A DNA stretch of 64,000 bases. Source: Paenibacillus sp. SY21-1 (lineage in GTDB: Bacteria; Bacillota; Bacilli; Paenibacillales; Paenibacillaceae). Below, piece by piece: positions 8,886-17,237 of the stretch (within the stretch, counting starts at the first letter, position 1; each line of letters starts with the position of its first letter). Under the pieces are notes generated by a model. The model worked only from the letters and a program-made list of their open reading frames with translations. It searched no databases and was not told the origin of the DNA. The position numbers were made by a program, and so were the translations under genes. The DNA lies in NCBI RefSeq assembly GCF_005222705.1, contig NZ_STGF01000005.1, positions 1 to 64,000 on the forward strand. The letters run 5' to 3'.

Positions 8886-9776
8886 ATGGCGAAGGTTGAG
8901 CGTTATTTGGTGTATGGAGCGTCCGGCGTACAAGGAGGGGCCGTCGCACGTTTATTGACAGGGCAGGGCAAACAAGTGCGTACCGTCACCCGCAATGCGG
9001 AAACGGCAATTGCTTTGCAGGAGCAAGGAATCGAAGCGGTCGTTGGGGATTTCAGCGATTTAGATGCGCTTGCTCAAGCGCATGCGGGGGTCGACCGCGT
9101 GTTTCTGAATATACCGGTTGATTTCGAGCTGCCGAGAGTAAGGCAGCATTTCCGCCATGCGGTCGATGCGGCGAGCAAGGCGGGGATAGAGCTGCTGGTT
9201 GTGAACACAAGCGTGTTTGTGCCCGAGCAATCCACCGCTTCGGAGGCAATTGAAATAAAACGGGAATTAACGGCTTATGTGAAGGAAAGCGGAGTGCCGT
9301 TTATTGTCGTTCAGCCTATCGTCTATATGGAAAACCTCCTTATCCCAGGCATTTTGAACAATGGCGTGCTGGCTTACCCGGTACCCGCAGATAAGCCGAT
9401 CGCGTGGATCAGCGCCGAGGATGCCGCCAAGTACCATGTTTATGCTTTAAATCATCCGGAGCTTGCGGGGAGCACGCTACAGGCGCCGGGTCCCGAAGCG
9501 CTTACCGGCTCGCAATTGGCCGAACGCTTCAGCCAAGCGCTGGGACAGAGCATCGCCTTTTACTCGCTGCCTGTCGACAGCTTTGAAGCGGCAATCGGTG
9601 CGATGCTGGGCGAGCAAACAGCGTCGGGTCTTGGCGGGCTCTATCGGTGGCTTGGCGATCATACGGCGTCATTGCCTCAGCCGGAGAAACGTGAGCAACT
9701 TGCCGATCGGGGCATTCAACTGACCACGTTGCCAGAATGGCTGCAAAAGGGAAGCCAGCAGCCGCATCGCGAATAA
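8886..9776 (+). CDS. NmrA-like NAD(P)-binding oxidoreductase (atypical SDR)
   Basis: A 296-residue Rossmann protein. The N-terminus YLVYGASGVQGGAVARLL is a GxxGxxG dinucleotide-binding motif, followed by TVTRN and a GDFSD segment typical of NmrA or quinone-oxidoreductase-type atypical SDRs. The family includes NADPH sensors and QOR2-like quinone reductases. ATG 8886 is used because AGGGAG lies nine bases upstream; the longer frame from 8781 lacks a ribosome site. It is divergent from the HxlR regulator, a frequent pairing in which the regulator controls a detoxifying reductase. Confidence 0.85.
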   Translation: MAKVERYLVYGASGVQGGAVARLLTGQGKQVRTVTRNAETAIALQEQGIEAVVGDFSDLDALAQAHAGVDRVFLNIPVDFELPRVRQHFRHAVDAASKAGIELLVVNTSVFVPEQSTASEAIEIKRELTAYVKESGVPFIVVQPIVYMENLLIPGILNNGVLAYPVPADKPIAWISAEDAAKYHVYALNHPELAGSTLQAPGPEALTGSQLAERFSQALGQSIAFYSLPVDSFEAAIGAMLGEQTASGLGGLYRWLGDHTASLPQPEKREQLADRGIQLTTLPEWLQKGSQQPHRE

Positions 9777-9805
9777 GGCCGTTATGCCAGGGTGAAGGCA
9801 GAAGT

Positions 9806-9834
9806 TTGAATATGCCCCTTTTGTTAGCTACAAT
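9806..9834 (+). promoter_or_regulatory. Sigma-A-like promoter for the TerD-VWA gene
   Basis: TTGAAT (9806-9811) and TACAAT (9829-9834) are separated by 17 bp, with 4/6 and 5/6 matches to the consensus. They lie 130 bp before the ATG at 9964. Prediction from sequence only. Confidence 0.4.
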
Positions 9835-9963
9835 GGACATAAACCGCATTTTTTCAGCTTGTGCGGCACTTATGAGCGCTATTCTGCCGATTGCAGAAGA
9901 TGCTCGTGCGGGAAGCTTGCTCGTGCCGTGCCTATCATTCTATGACGAAACGGAGTTGTACCC

Positions 9964-11226
9964 ATGCAGCTATTAAAGGGGCAAAAGGTGGATGTAACCA
10001 AAGGACGCGGCATCGCATCCGTCCAGCTGCAGTTTGGCTGGAGCACGCGCAATTCGGCGATGAGTCTTGATGCGGCAGCTTTTTTGCTGTCGGACGGGAA
10101 TAAATGCGAGCAGGACGAGGATTTTATTTTTTATGGAAACCCGGAGGCGCGAAGCGGCTCGGTTCTGCATCAAGCGGCCGGAGCCGGGAGAGAGGAAACG
10201 ATCCGAATTCTGCCGGCGAAAATACCCGACCGTATAGCCAAAATTGCCTGTACAGTAACGATTCATGAAGGCGAGAAGCACGGGCATTACATGGAGGACG
10301 TTTCCGGTCTATATGTGCGCGTTTTGTCCGGAGAAACAGGGGAAGAGCTGTTTCGGTTCGATTACGGGGCGGAATTTACGAAGGAAACGGCAATCGTGGC
10401 GGGCGAGCTGTACAGGCATAATGGAGAATGGAAATTTAACGCAATAGGCAGCGGCTTTTACGGCGGGCTTGAAGCGTTGTGTACAAGCTTTGGCCTTGAG
10501 ATCGAGCAAGGAGAAGCTGAGGCGGCTGCGGCCGTAGAAGAACGGATTTCAACCACGATTGACCTGCGCAAAAAAATGGTGCAAATGACATTGGAGAAAA
10601 AAAGGCTGACCGGGGTTGTCGCAAGAGTCGGAATCGTGCTGGATATTACGGGCTCCATGCAGGGAATGTACAAAAACGGCACGGTCCAGGAGGTAGTCGA
10701 ACGGATTCTGGCGGTAGCTTGCAAATTCGACGATAATGCGACGCTTGACGTGTGGGTGTATGACACCGAATTCAGCAGATTGCCTTCGGTAACGGAACGT
10801 GATTTTGACGGCTATGTGCAAAGGGAGATTCTTGATAACGCCGCTATCTCAAAGTTCAGACGCAACAACGAGCCTCCTGTCATGCGGGATGTCATACGCA
10901 AGTATACGATCGAGGAGCCGTCGGATACTCCCGTATTTATTATTTTTATCAATGACGGCGGAGTTGTGAAGGCGATTAGGAAAATCATGGCGGAGTCCTC
11001 GGTTCAGCCGATTTTCTGGCAATTCGTCGGTCTTGGCCGATCCGATTTCGAAGTGCTCAAGCAACTGGATACGATGGAGGGACGTGTTGTCGACAACGCA
11101 AACTTTGTACATCTGGATAATATCGCCGCTGTCTCGGATGAGGAGCTGTATGACCGACTGCTAAACGAGTTTCCATCCTGGATAAAAGCGGCGCAGGAGA
11201 AAGGCATTTTGCGCTCATCATTCTAG
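9964..11226 (+). CDS. TerD-VWA fusion protein (TerF-like)
   Basis: A 420-residue protein. Residues 1-190 form a TerD-type domain (MQLLKGQKVDVTKG, DFIFYGNPEA, calcium-site-like DVSGLYVRVL, YRHNGEWKFNAIGSGF). Residues about 218-415 form a von Willebrand A domain with a MIDAS motif DITGSM at Asp227, TLDVWVYDTEF and FINDGG. The combination matches TerF of tellurite/stress ter systems, thought to act in metal-linked surveillance at the membrane. Here it stands alone: no terB, terC, terZ, terA or other terD gene is within view. GGAG lies eight bases before the ATG. A hairpin terminator follows 140 bp downstream. Confidence 0.85.
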   Translation: MQLLKGQKVDVTKGRGIASVQLQFGWSTRNSAMSLDAAAFLLSDGNKCEQDEDFIFYGNPEARSGSVLHQAAGAGREETIRILPAKIPDRIAKIACTVTIHEGEKHGHYMEDVSGLYVRVLSGETGEELFRFDYGAEFTKETAIVAGELYRHNGEWKFNAIGSGFYGGLEALCTSFGLEIEQGEAEAAAAVEERISTTIDLRKKMVQMTLEKKRLTGVVARVGIVLDITGSMQGMYKNGTVQEVVERILAVACKFDDNATLDVWVYDTEFSRLPSVTERDFDGYVQREILDNAAISKFRRNNEPPVMRDVIRKYTIEEPSDTPVFIIFINDGGVVKAIRKIMAESSVQPIFWQFVGLGRSDFEVLKQLDTMEGRVVDNANFVHLDNIAAVSDEELYDRLLNEFPSWIKAAQEKGILRSSF

Positions 11227-11366
11227 TCAGACAACAGGGCCTCGGGCTGATTGGCGATTATGGCCGAAGCGGCATAAGCAGCTCTTAAAATGCCATAAAC
11301 CCGGCTAACCATAGCGGATGCCCAAAGCTGCTTGTGACGCAGCCACAGCCGGATGCATGATGATTC

Positions 11367-11397
11367 ACGGACATTTCCACACGGAAATGTCCGTTTT
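11367..11397 (+). terminator. Intrinsic terminator after the TerD-VWA gene
   Basis: ACGGACATTTCC and its complement pair across an ACAC loop, giving a perfect 12-bp stem (11367-11394) that runs into a T tract. It faces the + strand and ends transcription from 9964. Confidence 0.85.
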
Positions 11398-11404
11398 TTG
11401 CTGA

Positions 11405-11433
11405 TTGACATTTCCGGAAACGGGATATATATT
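11405..11433 (+). promoter_or_regulatory. Sigma-A promoter of the ROK-MFS operon
   Basis: TTGACA (11405-11410), 17-bp spacer and TATATT (11428-11433): a perfect -35 box and a 5/6 -10 box. The inverted repeat at 11434 begins directly after the -10 box, so a bound repressor would block it. Confidence 0.75.
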
Positions 11434-11464
11434 CATACTTATTAAAAGACTTGAAATAAGTATG
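11434..11464. promoter_or_regulatory. Probable operator of the ROK repressor
   Basis: A perfect 10-bp inverted repeat, CATACTTATT and AATAAGTATG, with an 11-bp spacer, sits between the -10 box and the start of the ROK gene. The size and placement fit autorepression by the ROK dimer. Inference from position. Confidence 0.6.
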
Positions 11465-11489
11465 CGAGAAGGTGAAGCCTCTGCAGGCC

Positions 11490-12512
11490 ATGACGAACAA
11501 CACGATGCGCGTCAAACAGATAAATACGGAGCTGATTAAAAATACGCTAAAAGCGATGGAGCACGCAACCAAGCTTACGATTGCGAACATGACAGGCTTA
11601 AGCGTGGCGACCTGCGGCAACCTGCTGAACGAGCTGCTTCGAACGGGAGAGGTTATCGAGACTGACATGGAAGAATCCAGCGGCGGACGTCCGGCCAGAC
11701 GCTACAAATACAATGCCGAATATTCGCATATCGCCTGCCTGATCGTAAGGACGGAGGGAGGCATATCCTCGCTCGCCTACACGGTTGCCAATCTGCTGGG
11801 CGACGTTATCGAGTCGAGAGCTGTCGTGCTGGATACGATTGATGAGCAATCCATAGATCAGCAAGTAGAAGCTCTCATCGACCGGTTTGATACGATTAAA
11901 GCAATCGGGATCGGTATTCCGGGCGTTGCGAATCAAGGCGTTATCGGGGTTTGCGATGTGGATGCGTTGGCCGGAGTCGCGCTCGGTCCGCAGCTTAAAG
12001 AGAAGTACGAGGTAGAAATTATTATCGAAAATGATATGAACCTGACTGTATACGGCTTCTATCAGTCGCATAATTATGAAGCGGAGCAGACGCTGGCCGT
12101 CGTAACCTTTCCCAAGGATCATTTTCCCGGGGCAGGGTATATGGTGAACGGAAAATTGCTGAAAGGCAATACCCATTTTGCCGGTGAGGTATCATTCCTG
12201 CCATTGGACATGTCGCGGTCAGAGCAGCTTGATCGCATCAGGCGCATGTCCGGCCTCGTTCCGCTGGCCGTTCATACGTTAACCTCGATTATTGCGATTA
12301 TGAATCCGCTCGCCATCATTATGACCGGCGAGTTGTCCCACGAGGAGCGCTTGGAGGATATACGCAGCGGCTGCCTGAGGCATATTCCAAGCGAGCATAT
12401 GCCGGAGCTCTATGTCCAAGCCGACACGCAGGCGGAATATTGGAGGGGATTAATTGCAATGACGCTGGAAAGCTTGACTTTCAAGCTGCAGCTGGTGGAA
12501 ATAAGAAATTAG
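11490..12512 (+). CDS. ROK family transcriptional regulator
   Basis: A 340-residue protein. The N-terminal winged helix (about 10-65: INTELIKNTLKAMEHATKLTIANMTGL... split by a recognition helix) is followed by SSGGRPARRY and an actin-like ROK sugar-kinase-fold domain (VKAIGIGIPGVANQGVIG, ENDMNLTVYGF). The usual ROK zinc-binding cysteine cluster is absent, as in many repressor-type members such as NagC or XylR. The start is uncertain: GTG 11472, ATG 11490 and ATG 11505 are in frame and no ribosome site is ideal. It probably senses a sugar and controls itself and the MFS gene 35 bp downstream. Confidence 0.8.
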   Translation: MTNNTMRVKQINTELIKNTLKAMEHATKLTIANMTGLSVATCGNLLNELLRTGEVIETDMEESSGGRPARRYKYNAEYSHIACLIVRTEGGISSLAYTVANLLGDVIESRAVVLDTIDEQSIDQQVEALIDRFDTIKAIGIGIPGVANQGVIGVCDVDALAGVALGPQLKEKYEVEIIIENDMNLTVYGFYQSHNYEAEQTLAVVTFPKDHFPGAGYMVNGKLLKGNTHFAGEVSFLPLDMSRSEQLDRIRRMSGLVPLAVHTLTSIIAIMNPLAIIMTGELSHEERLEDIRSGCLRHIPSEHMPELYVQADTQAEYWRGLIAMTLESLTFKLQLVEIRN

Positions 12513-12547
12513 GCGGACAGGGTATGTAAAATCGGAGGGATTATCTT

Positions 12548-13813
12548 TTGAGTCAATCGGCTAAATCGGAGCAAAATCCGAAAACGCGTTTTTCATTCAA
12601 CTATATCATGCTTTTGCTCGTCGTCTTTGGCGGGTTTCTGGTGTTCGGATTATCGGAGAATATTAAGGGGCCGGCTATCCCGCGCATGCAGTCCGACTTT
12701 CAGCTAAGCGAATTTGAGCTTGGACTGCTGCTGTCGTTCAACGCCCTGGGCTATTTGATCGCTTGCTCCTTTACAGGCTTGCTGTCGCAAAAAATAGGCT
12801 TGAAATGGACCGGCATCATTTCCTTTGCCTCCATGGCGCTCGCCGGTTTGCTCATGTACCTCTCGCAAAGCTATTCGTTTCTGTCCGGCTCCTACTTCCT
12901 GCTCTATATCGGAAACGGCATGCTGGAAATTGGGCTGGCGATTATGGCGGCCCGCATTTTTACGAGAAATACCGGCATGATGATGAATCTGTCGCACTTT
13001 TTTTACGGATTAAGCTCGGTTTTTGCGCCGATTATTGCCGCTTCGATGATGGGATGGGACGTGTTCGGCGGCCAGCTTGGGTGGCGCGGCATGTATCTGA
13101 TCGTACTGTCGTTGTCGCTTCTGCCGATTATTCCATCCATTATCGGCAAATTTCCTGGCGATGCTGGCGAGCTCGGCGAGCGGATCCCGCTTAAAAGCTT
13201 CTTCAAAGACCCGATTGCCTGGCTAATCGTAGCCATTCTTACCTTCGGCGTCGTATCGGAAATGGCGGTAGGCGGCTGGCTTGTTAACTTTTTGGAGAAG
13301 GCCTACGGGTGGTCAGGGGAGTCGGCCTCCTGGATGCTCTCTATGTTTTTTATCTTTTTTATGCTGTCGCGGCTGTTTGTCGGCCCGTTGACGGACAAAA
13401 TCGGCTATACGCTTTCGATTCTGATTTTCTCCGCCTTCTCGGGGTTATGCAGTCTGGCGGCAATCGCAATCGGAGAGTCCGGGGCCATTCTGCTGGCAAT
13501 TGCGGGAATCGGTATTGCGCCGATCTACCCTACTGTGATGGCGTTGCTCGCAAAGCGTTATCCGAGAGGAACGGATGCCGCCATTACGTTCTCCGTTACG
13601 CTGATGGGCGTCGGCAGTGTCGTCGGCAATTTGCTCATCGGCGGCATCATCGATTGGGGCCGCGCCTTGTTCGCGCCAAGTCGCGGGAATGAAGAGGCGC
13701 TTATTATCGGCTTGCAGGCCGGCTACGGCTTTATCGCCGTGCTTGCGCTGCTATGCTCGGCAACATGCGTGCTGCTGTATCGCAAGCTGCGTTTGACCGG
13801 AGAAGTCATTTGA
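12548..13813 (+). CDS. MFS transporter, sugar-porter-like
   Basis: A 421-residue membrane protein with twelve predicted helices in two halves of six (first helix LLVVFGGFLVFGL; loop 2-3 motif GLLSQKIGLKWTG; second-half equivalent GPLTDKIGYT). The layout resembles the FucP/FGHP branch of the major facilitator superfamily that imports hexoses. It starts with TTG 12548, nine bases after GGAGG. It follows the ROK gene in the same direction and is likely co-transcribed, so a carbohydrate is the probable substrate. The exact sugar cannot be deduced. Confidence 0.8.
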   Translation: MSQSAKSEQNPKTRFSFNYIMLLLVVFGGFLVFGLSENIKGPAIPRMQSDFQLSEFELGLLLSFNALGYLIACSFTGLLSQKIGLKWTGIISFASMALAGLLMYLSQSYSFLSGSYFLLYIGNGMLEIGLAIMAARIFTRNTGMMMNLSHFFYGLSSVFAPIIAASMMGWDVFGGQLGWRGMYLIVLSLSLLPIIPSIIGKFPGDAGELGERIPLKSFFKDPIAWLIVAILTFGVVSEMAVGGWLVNFLEKAYGWSGESASWMLSMFFIFFMLSRLFVGPLTDKIGYTLSILIFSAFSGLCSLAAIAIGESGAILLAIAGIGIAPIYPTVMALLAKRYPRGTDAAITFSVTLMGVGSVVGNLLIGGIIDWGRALFAPSRGNEEALIIGLQAGYGFIAVLALLCSATCVLLYRKLRLTGEVI

Positions 13814-13836
13814 AACGAAACATCGAAGCCATGACG

Positions 13837-13884
13837 AAATCGGCTGATGGCGGCAGGGTTACTGCGCGCTATCAGCCGATTTTT
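13837..13884. terminator. Bidirectional terminator between MFS and XRE-cupin genes
   Basis: Arms AAATCGGCTGAT (13837-13848) and its complement (13871-13882) end in a T run on the + strand. The loop contains the stop codon of the convergent XRE-cupin gene. Confidence 0.75.
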
Positions 13885-14419
13885 GCGTAAAGACAGCCAT
13901 ATAAGTTACCTCATCCGAAAGGGGCGCCAGCAGATGCTCCTCCAGCGAGTTAAAGTAGAGGGTATCGCCCGGACGAAGCGTATATTGCGTCGCTCCAACC
14001 TTGTAGTCCATTTCACCGCTTATCATATAAATAAATTCCTCGCCCTCGTGGCTGAAGCCGTGCTGCCTGACCTCGCCTTTCCGTGCGGTAATCATATAGG
14101 GCTGAATCAGCTTGTTTCTCCGCTCGCTCGCAAAGGCAAAAAAGGCGTATCCCTTGTCCGTCCTGATCCATTTGTCGCGCTCCTCGTACAGTCCGCTATT
14201 CGTATATACGGTCGTTTGCTGGCTCTCTTCTTCAATCAAATCGGATACCCTGACGCCGAGCGCTCCGGCAATTTTCATGAGCGTGGATACGGGAGGGGCG
14301 GATTGTCCGTTCTCGATTTTGGATAGCAGACTTTTGGTAAATCCGCAGGAGTTGGCGATCTCCTCCTGTGTCCGTTTTTGTTCCTTGCGAATCATGCGGA
14401 TACGGTTGCCTATGCTCAT
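13859..14419 (-). CDS. XRE family regulator with C-terminal cupin domain
   Basis: A 186-residue protein. Residues 5-62 are a HTH_3 (Xre) domain (IRMIRKEQKRTQEEIANSCG, LLSKIENGQ). Residues about 105-178 form a cupin_2 barrel (GFSHEGEEFIYMISGEMDYKVG, LRPGDTLYFNSLEEH). Such proteins usually sense a small metabolite (amino acid, polyamine or sugar derivative) in the cupin and repress or activate nearby genes. AAGGTGAG precedes the ATG. It converges on the MFS transporter and is divergent from the response regulator at 14616; the target is unknown. Confidence 0.88.
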   Translation of the reverse strand: MSIGNRIRMIRKEQKRTQEEIANSCGFTKSLLSKIENGQSAPPVSTLMKIAGALGVRVSDLIEEESQQTTVYTNSGLYEERDKWIRTDKGYAFFAFASERRNKLIQPYMITARKGEVRQHGFSHEGEEFIYMISGEMDYKVGATQYTLRPGDTLYFNSLEEHLLAPLSDEVTYMAVFTQKSADSAQ

Positions 14420-14615
14420 CGTTCACTCACCTTAACAGGGATTTGGATGGTTTTATCGTACCACAAATAAACGTTAGAGAAAATGAATCAACAAGGTTGT
14501 TACAGATTCAACATGAATGAATAAAAAAGGGACGCCTGTTTCCTGAATTTGCATGACGCTGCGGCAACGTATACAGTAAAGGATAATCAGGGTCAAATGG
14601 GGAGGGCCAAATGGC

Positions 14616-15332
14616 ATGTATACGATTATGATCGTCGAGGATGACGAGAAAATTGCGGCGCTGCTGAGCGCCCACATAGAGAAGTATGGGAATAAAGCGG
14701 TCGTAACGACCGATTTTACAGGCATTTTGGAGCAATTTGACCGGGTTAAGCCGCATGTAGTGCTGATGGACATCCATCTGCCAAGCTTTGACGGCTTCTA
14801 TTGGTGCAGGCAAATTCGGACGGTATCGACTTGTCCGATTATTTTTATATCTGCGCGCAGCGGAGAAATGGATCAAGTGCGGGCCATTGAAAACGGCGGA
14901 GACGATTATTTGACGAAGCCCTTCCATTATGAAGTGGTCATGGCCAAAATCCGCAGCCAGCTAAGAAGAGTATATGGGGACTATGCGGCTGCCGCGGCCG
15001 AAAGGGTTGTCCAGCATAAGGGACTCCTTCTGTATCCCGAACGAATGGAGCTCCGCCTAAACGGCAGATCGGCAGGCATGACGAGGAAGGAAACGCTGCT
15101 GATCGAGTCGCTGCTGGAGCGCTGCGGCAGGCTTGTCGGACGCGAAACGCTGCTGGAACGGCTGTGGGATGATTATACGTACGTTGACGATAATGCGTTA
15201 AGCGTCAATATTACCCGTGTCCGCAAGAAGCTGGCGGAGCTTGGCATCGAGGATTCGCTGGAGACGGTACGCGGGACCGGTTACCGGCTTGTGGATATAT
15301 GGTCGCACAGCTTGCACGGTGACGGTCGATGA
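14616..15332 (+). CDS. bceR: OmpR-family response regulator, BceR-like
   Basis: A 238-residue two-component regulator. The receiver domain (1-120) has acidic residues Asp9/Asp10, phosphoacceptor Asp52 in MDIHLPSFDG and Lys101 in DDYLTKPFHY. A trans_reg_C winged helix occupies about 140-232 (MTRKETLLIESLLERCGRLV, VNITRVRKKL, ETVRGTGYRL). Sequence style (DGFYWCRQIR, ISARSGEMDQVRAIENGGDDY) is that of BceR/PsdR regulators paired with peptide-antibiotic ABC transporters. Its stop overlaps the kinase start (ATGA). A possible promoter TTGCAT-17-TACAGT lies at 14549-14577. Confidence 0.9.
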   Translation: MYTIMIVEDDEKIAALLSAHIEKYGNKAVVTTDFTGILEQFDRVKPHVVLMDIHLPSFDGFYWCRQIRTVSTCPIIFISARSGEMDQVRAIENGGDDYLTKPFHYEVVMAKIRSQLRRVYGDYAAAAAERVVQHKGLLLYPERMELRLNGRSAGMTRKETLLIESLLERCGRLVGRETLLERLWDDYTYVDDNALSVNITRVRKKLAELGIEDSLETVRGTGYRLVDIWSHSLHGDGR

Positions 15333-16324
15333 GATTGTTTATTCGGGATCAAGCTTTGCTAATCGGCTTTACTGTGCTGCAGCTCGCTGTCGTAGTCGGC
15401 GTTTTTTGGCTGGACGCGTACCAGGATTTTAAAGTGGCCGCTTATGCTCTGCTGCTTGGCGCCTCCGTATTCATCGTTTATTTGTGCCTTCGCTACTATA
15501 CGCATATGTCGTTTTACCGGCTGCTGGAGAGCAGGGGGGCCGATTTGGATGAGCTGGTTCAGAAGCTGGATGCCGCTCCCGTGCCGGAAGCGCTGGCAGG
15601 TCTGCTGCAAGCGCAATACGGCCACTATCAGAACCTCATTATCGATGGCGAACGAAAGCGGCAGCAGCATGAGACATTTATGAATCATTGGGTGCATCAG
15701 ATGAAAACGCCGCTATCGGTGCTGGAGCTGATGCTGCAGGAGAGCGGAGAGCCGCGGGACGAGAGCATGCGCGAGGAAACGGACCGTATACGCAAAGGGC
15801 TGGAAATGGTGCTGTACATGGCCAGACTGGAAACGTTCGAACAGGATTTTCAGGTGGAGACGATTCGACTTCGCGAAGTGGCCAACGAGGTCATACTCGA
15901 AAATAAACGATTGTTTATTCGCAGCTTTGTCTATCCGGACATGCAGATTGAGGCGAATACGGTCGTCGAGTCCGACGGCAAATGGCTGCGCTTTATTTTG
16001 GAGCAAATCGTGTTTAATGCGGTCAAATATGCGGCGGGGAGCCGGACTAAGCTGGTGATTCGCAGCTATGCCGATGAGCGCGCCGTCGTGCTGGAGGTTA
16101 AGGATGCCGGCGTAGGCATACCGGCCTCCGATTTGCCGCGCGTGTTCAAGCCTTTTTTCACAGGCGAGAACGGCCGGACGTTTAAGGAATCGACAGGAAT
16201 GGGCTTGTATATCGCTCAGACGGTTCTGAACAAAATGAATCATGAGATTGGGATCGAGTCCGAGGTTGGGGTCGGCACGACGGTCAAGGTTATTTTTCCC
16301 CACGCTGCGCGGAGGGATGGCTGA
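15329..16324 (+). CDS. bceS: Intramembrane-sensing histidine kinase, BceS-like
   Basis: A 331-residue kinase with two N-terminal transmembrane helices (about 10-30 and 36-55) and almost no extracellular loop, the hallmark of intramembrane-sensing kinases. The phosphoacceptor is His123 in NHWVHQMKTPLSV. The ATPase domain shows the N box (IVFNAVKYA), G1 (VKDAGVGIP) and G2 (STGMGLYIA). BceS kinases do not sense the antibiotic directly but read transporter activity. The start overlaps the regulator stop by four bases, so translation is coupled. Confidence 0.9.
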   Translation: MRLFIRDQALLIGFTVLQLAVVVGVFWLDAYQDFKVAAYALLLGASVFIVYLCLRYYTHMSFYRLLESRGADLDELVQKLDAAPVPEALAGLLQAQYGHYQNLIIDGERKRQQHETFMNHWVHQMKTPLSVLELMLQESGEPRDESMREETDRIRKGLEMVLYMARLETFEQDFQVETIRLREVANEVILENKRLFIRSFVYPDMQIEANTVVESDGKWLRFILEQIVFNAVKYAAGSRTKLVIRSYADERAVVLEVKDAGVGIPASDLPRVFKPFFTGENGRTFKESTGMGLYIAQTVLNKMNHEIGIESEVGVGTTVKVIFPHAARRDG

Positions 16325-16368
16325 GCCCGAAGCGGCAAAGGGAGCTTTATTTGCGTTTCCCGCCAATC

Positions 16369-16382
16369 TTACAAAGTTGTTA
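16369..16382 (+). promoter_or_regulatory. BceR-like binding box
   Basis: TTACA-AAGT-TGTTA differs at one position from the published BceR-type inverted repeat TNACA-N4-TGTAA. It lies 85 bp before the ATG of the BceA-like gene and after the kinase stop, the place where phosphorylated BceR would activate transporter expression. Confidence 0.6.
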
Positions 16383-16466
16383 GGTAAATGAAAGATTAAA
16401 CGATAGGACCGCCTCTCCGCTTTGGTTAAACTGGTAACAGGACATGAACAACGGGAGGTTTAACGA

Positions 16467-17237
16467 ATGGAATTGCTGTATGCGCGCAATATCAACAAAG
16501 TATATCCGGGCAAAGTAGCTTACAAGGCTCTGACCAACATCGATCTGACAATCGAGCAGGGCGAGTTTGTTGGCATCATGGGCCCATCGGGAAGCGGAAA
16601 AACGACGCTGCTCAATATGGTGTCGACGATCGACCGTCCCACCTCGGGAGAGCTTAGGATCGCCGGGCAAAATCCTTATGAGCTTACAAGTGAAAAGCTC
16701 GCCCATTTTCGCAGACGCGAGCTTGGATTTGTGTTTCAATCGTTTAATTTGCTTGATACGCTGACGGTTCGCGAGAATATGATGCTGCCGCTTACGCTCG
16801 GCGGCGTCGATCTGCAGGAGATGAAGCGGAGGGTTGCCTATTTGGCAGACAAGCTTGGCATTGAGCAGATTCTCGACAAGCGCACGTATGAGATTTCCGG
16901 CGGACAAGCGCAGCGGACCGCCATTGCAAGGGCGCTTATTTATACGCCCAAGCTGGTGCTTGCCGACGAGCCGACAGGCAACCTCGATTCCAAATCCGCA
17001 CGGGACGTGATGGAGCTGCTAAGCAAGCTGAATAAGGAAGAGCAAACGACGATGATGCTGGTGACGCATGATGCGATGGCCGCGAGCTATTGCGATCGGG
17101 TCGTTTTTATTAAGGACGGGCAGTTCTATAGCGAGGTTTATTGCGGCGACAATCGTCCGGCTTTTTATCAGAAAATCATGAATGTGCTGGCGTTGCTTGG
17201 GGGGAACGAGAATGAATTTCCGACAGTTCGCGTTTAA
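16467..17237 (+). CDS. bceA: Peptide-antibiotic ABC transporter ATPase, BceA-like
   Basis: A 256-residue MacB-type ATPase: Walker A GPSGSGKTT, Q-loop FVFQSFNLLD, signature ISGGQAQR (variant of LSGGQ), Walker B LVLADEPTGNLD and H-loop VTHD. It pairs with the permease whose ATG lies 26 bp inside its 3' end. BceAB-type transporters free lipid II cycle intermediates from antimicrobial peptides such as bacitracin and also signal to the BceS kinase. The specific peptide recognised here cannot be read from the sequence. Confidence 0.93.
   Translation: MELLYARNINKVYPGKVAYKALTNIDLTIEQGEFVGIMGPSGSGKTTLLNMVSTIDRPTSGELRIAGQNPYELTSEKLAHFRRRELGFVFQSFNLLDTLTVRENMMLPLTLGGVDLQEMKRRVAYLADKLGIEQILDKRTYEISGGQAQRTAIARALIYTPKLVLADEPTGNLDSKSARDVMELLSKLNKEEQTTMMLVTHDAMAASYCDRVVFIKDGQFYSEVYCGDNRPAFYQKIMNVLALLGGNENEFPTVRV

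Noticed and set aside
9964..11226. Member of a ter tellurite operon
   Set aside because: No other ter gene lies in the window on either side, so only an orphan fusion is claimed.
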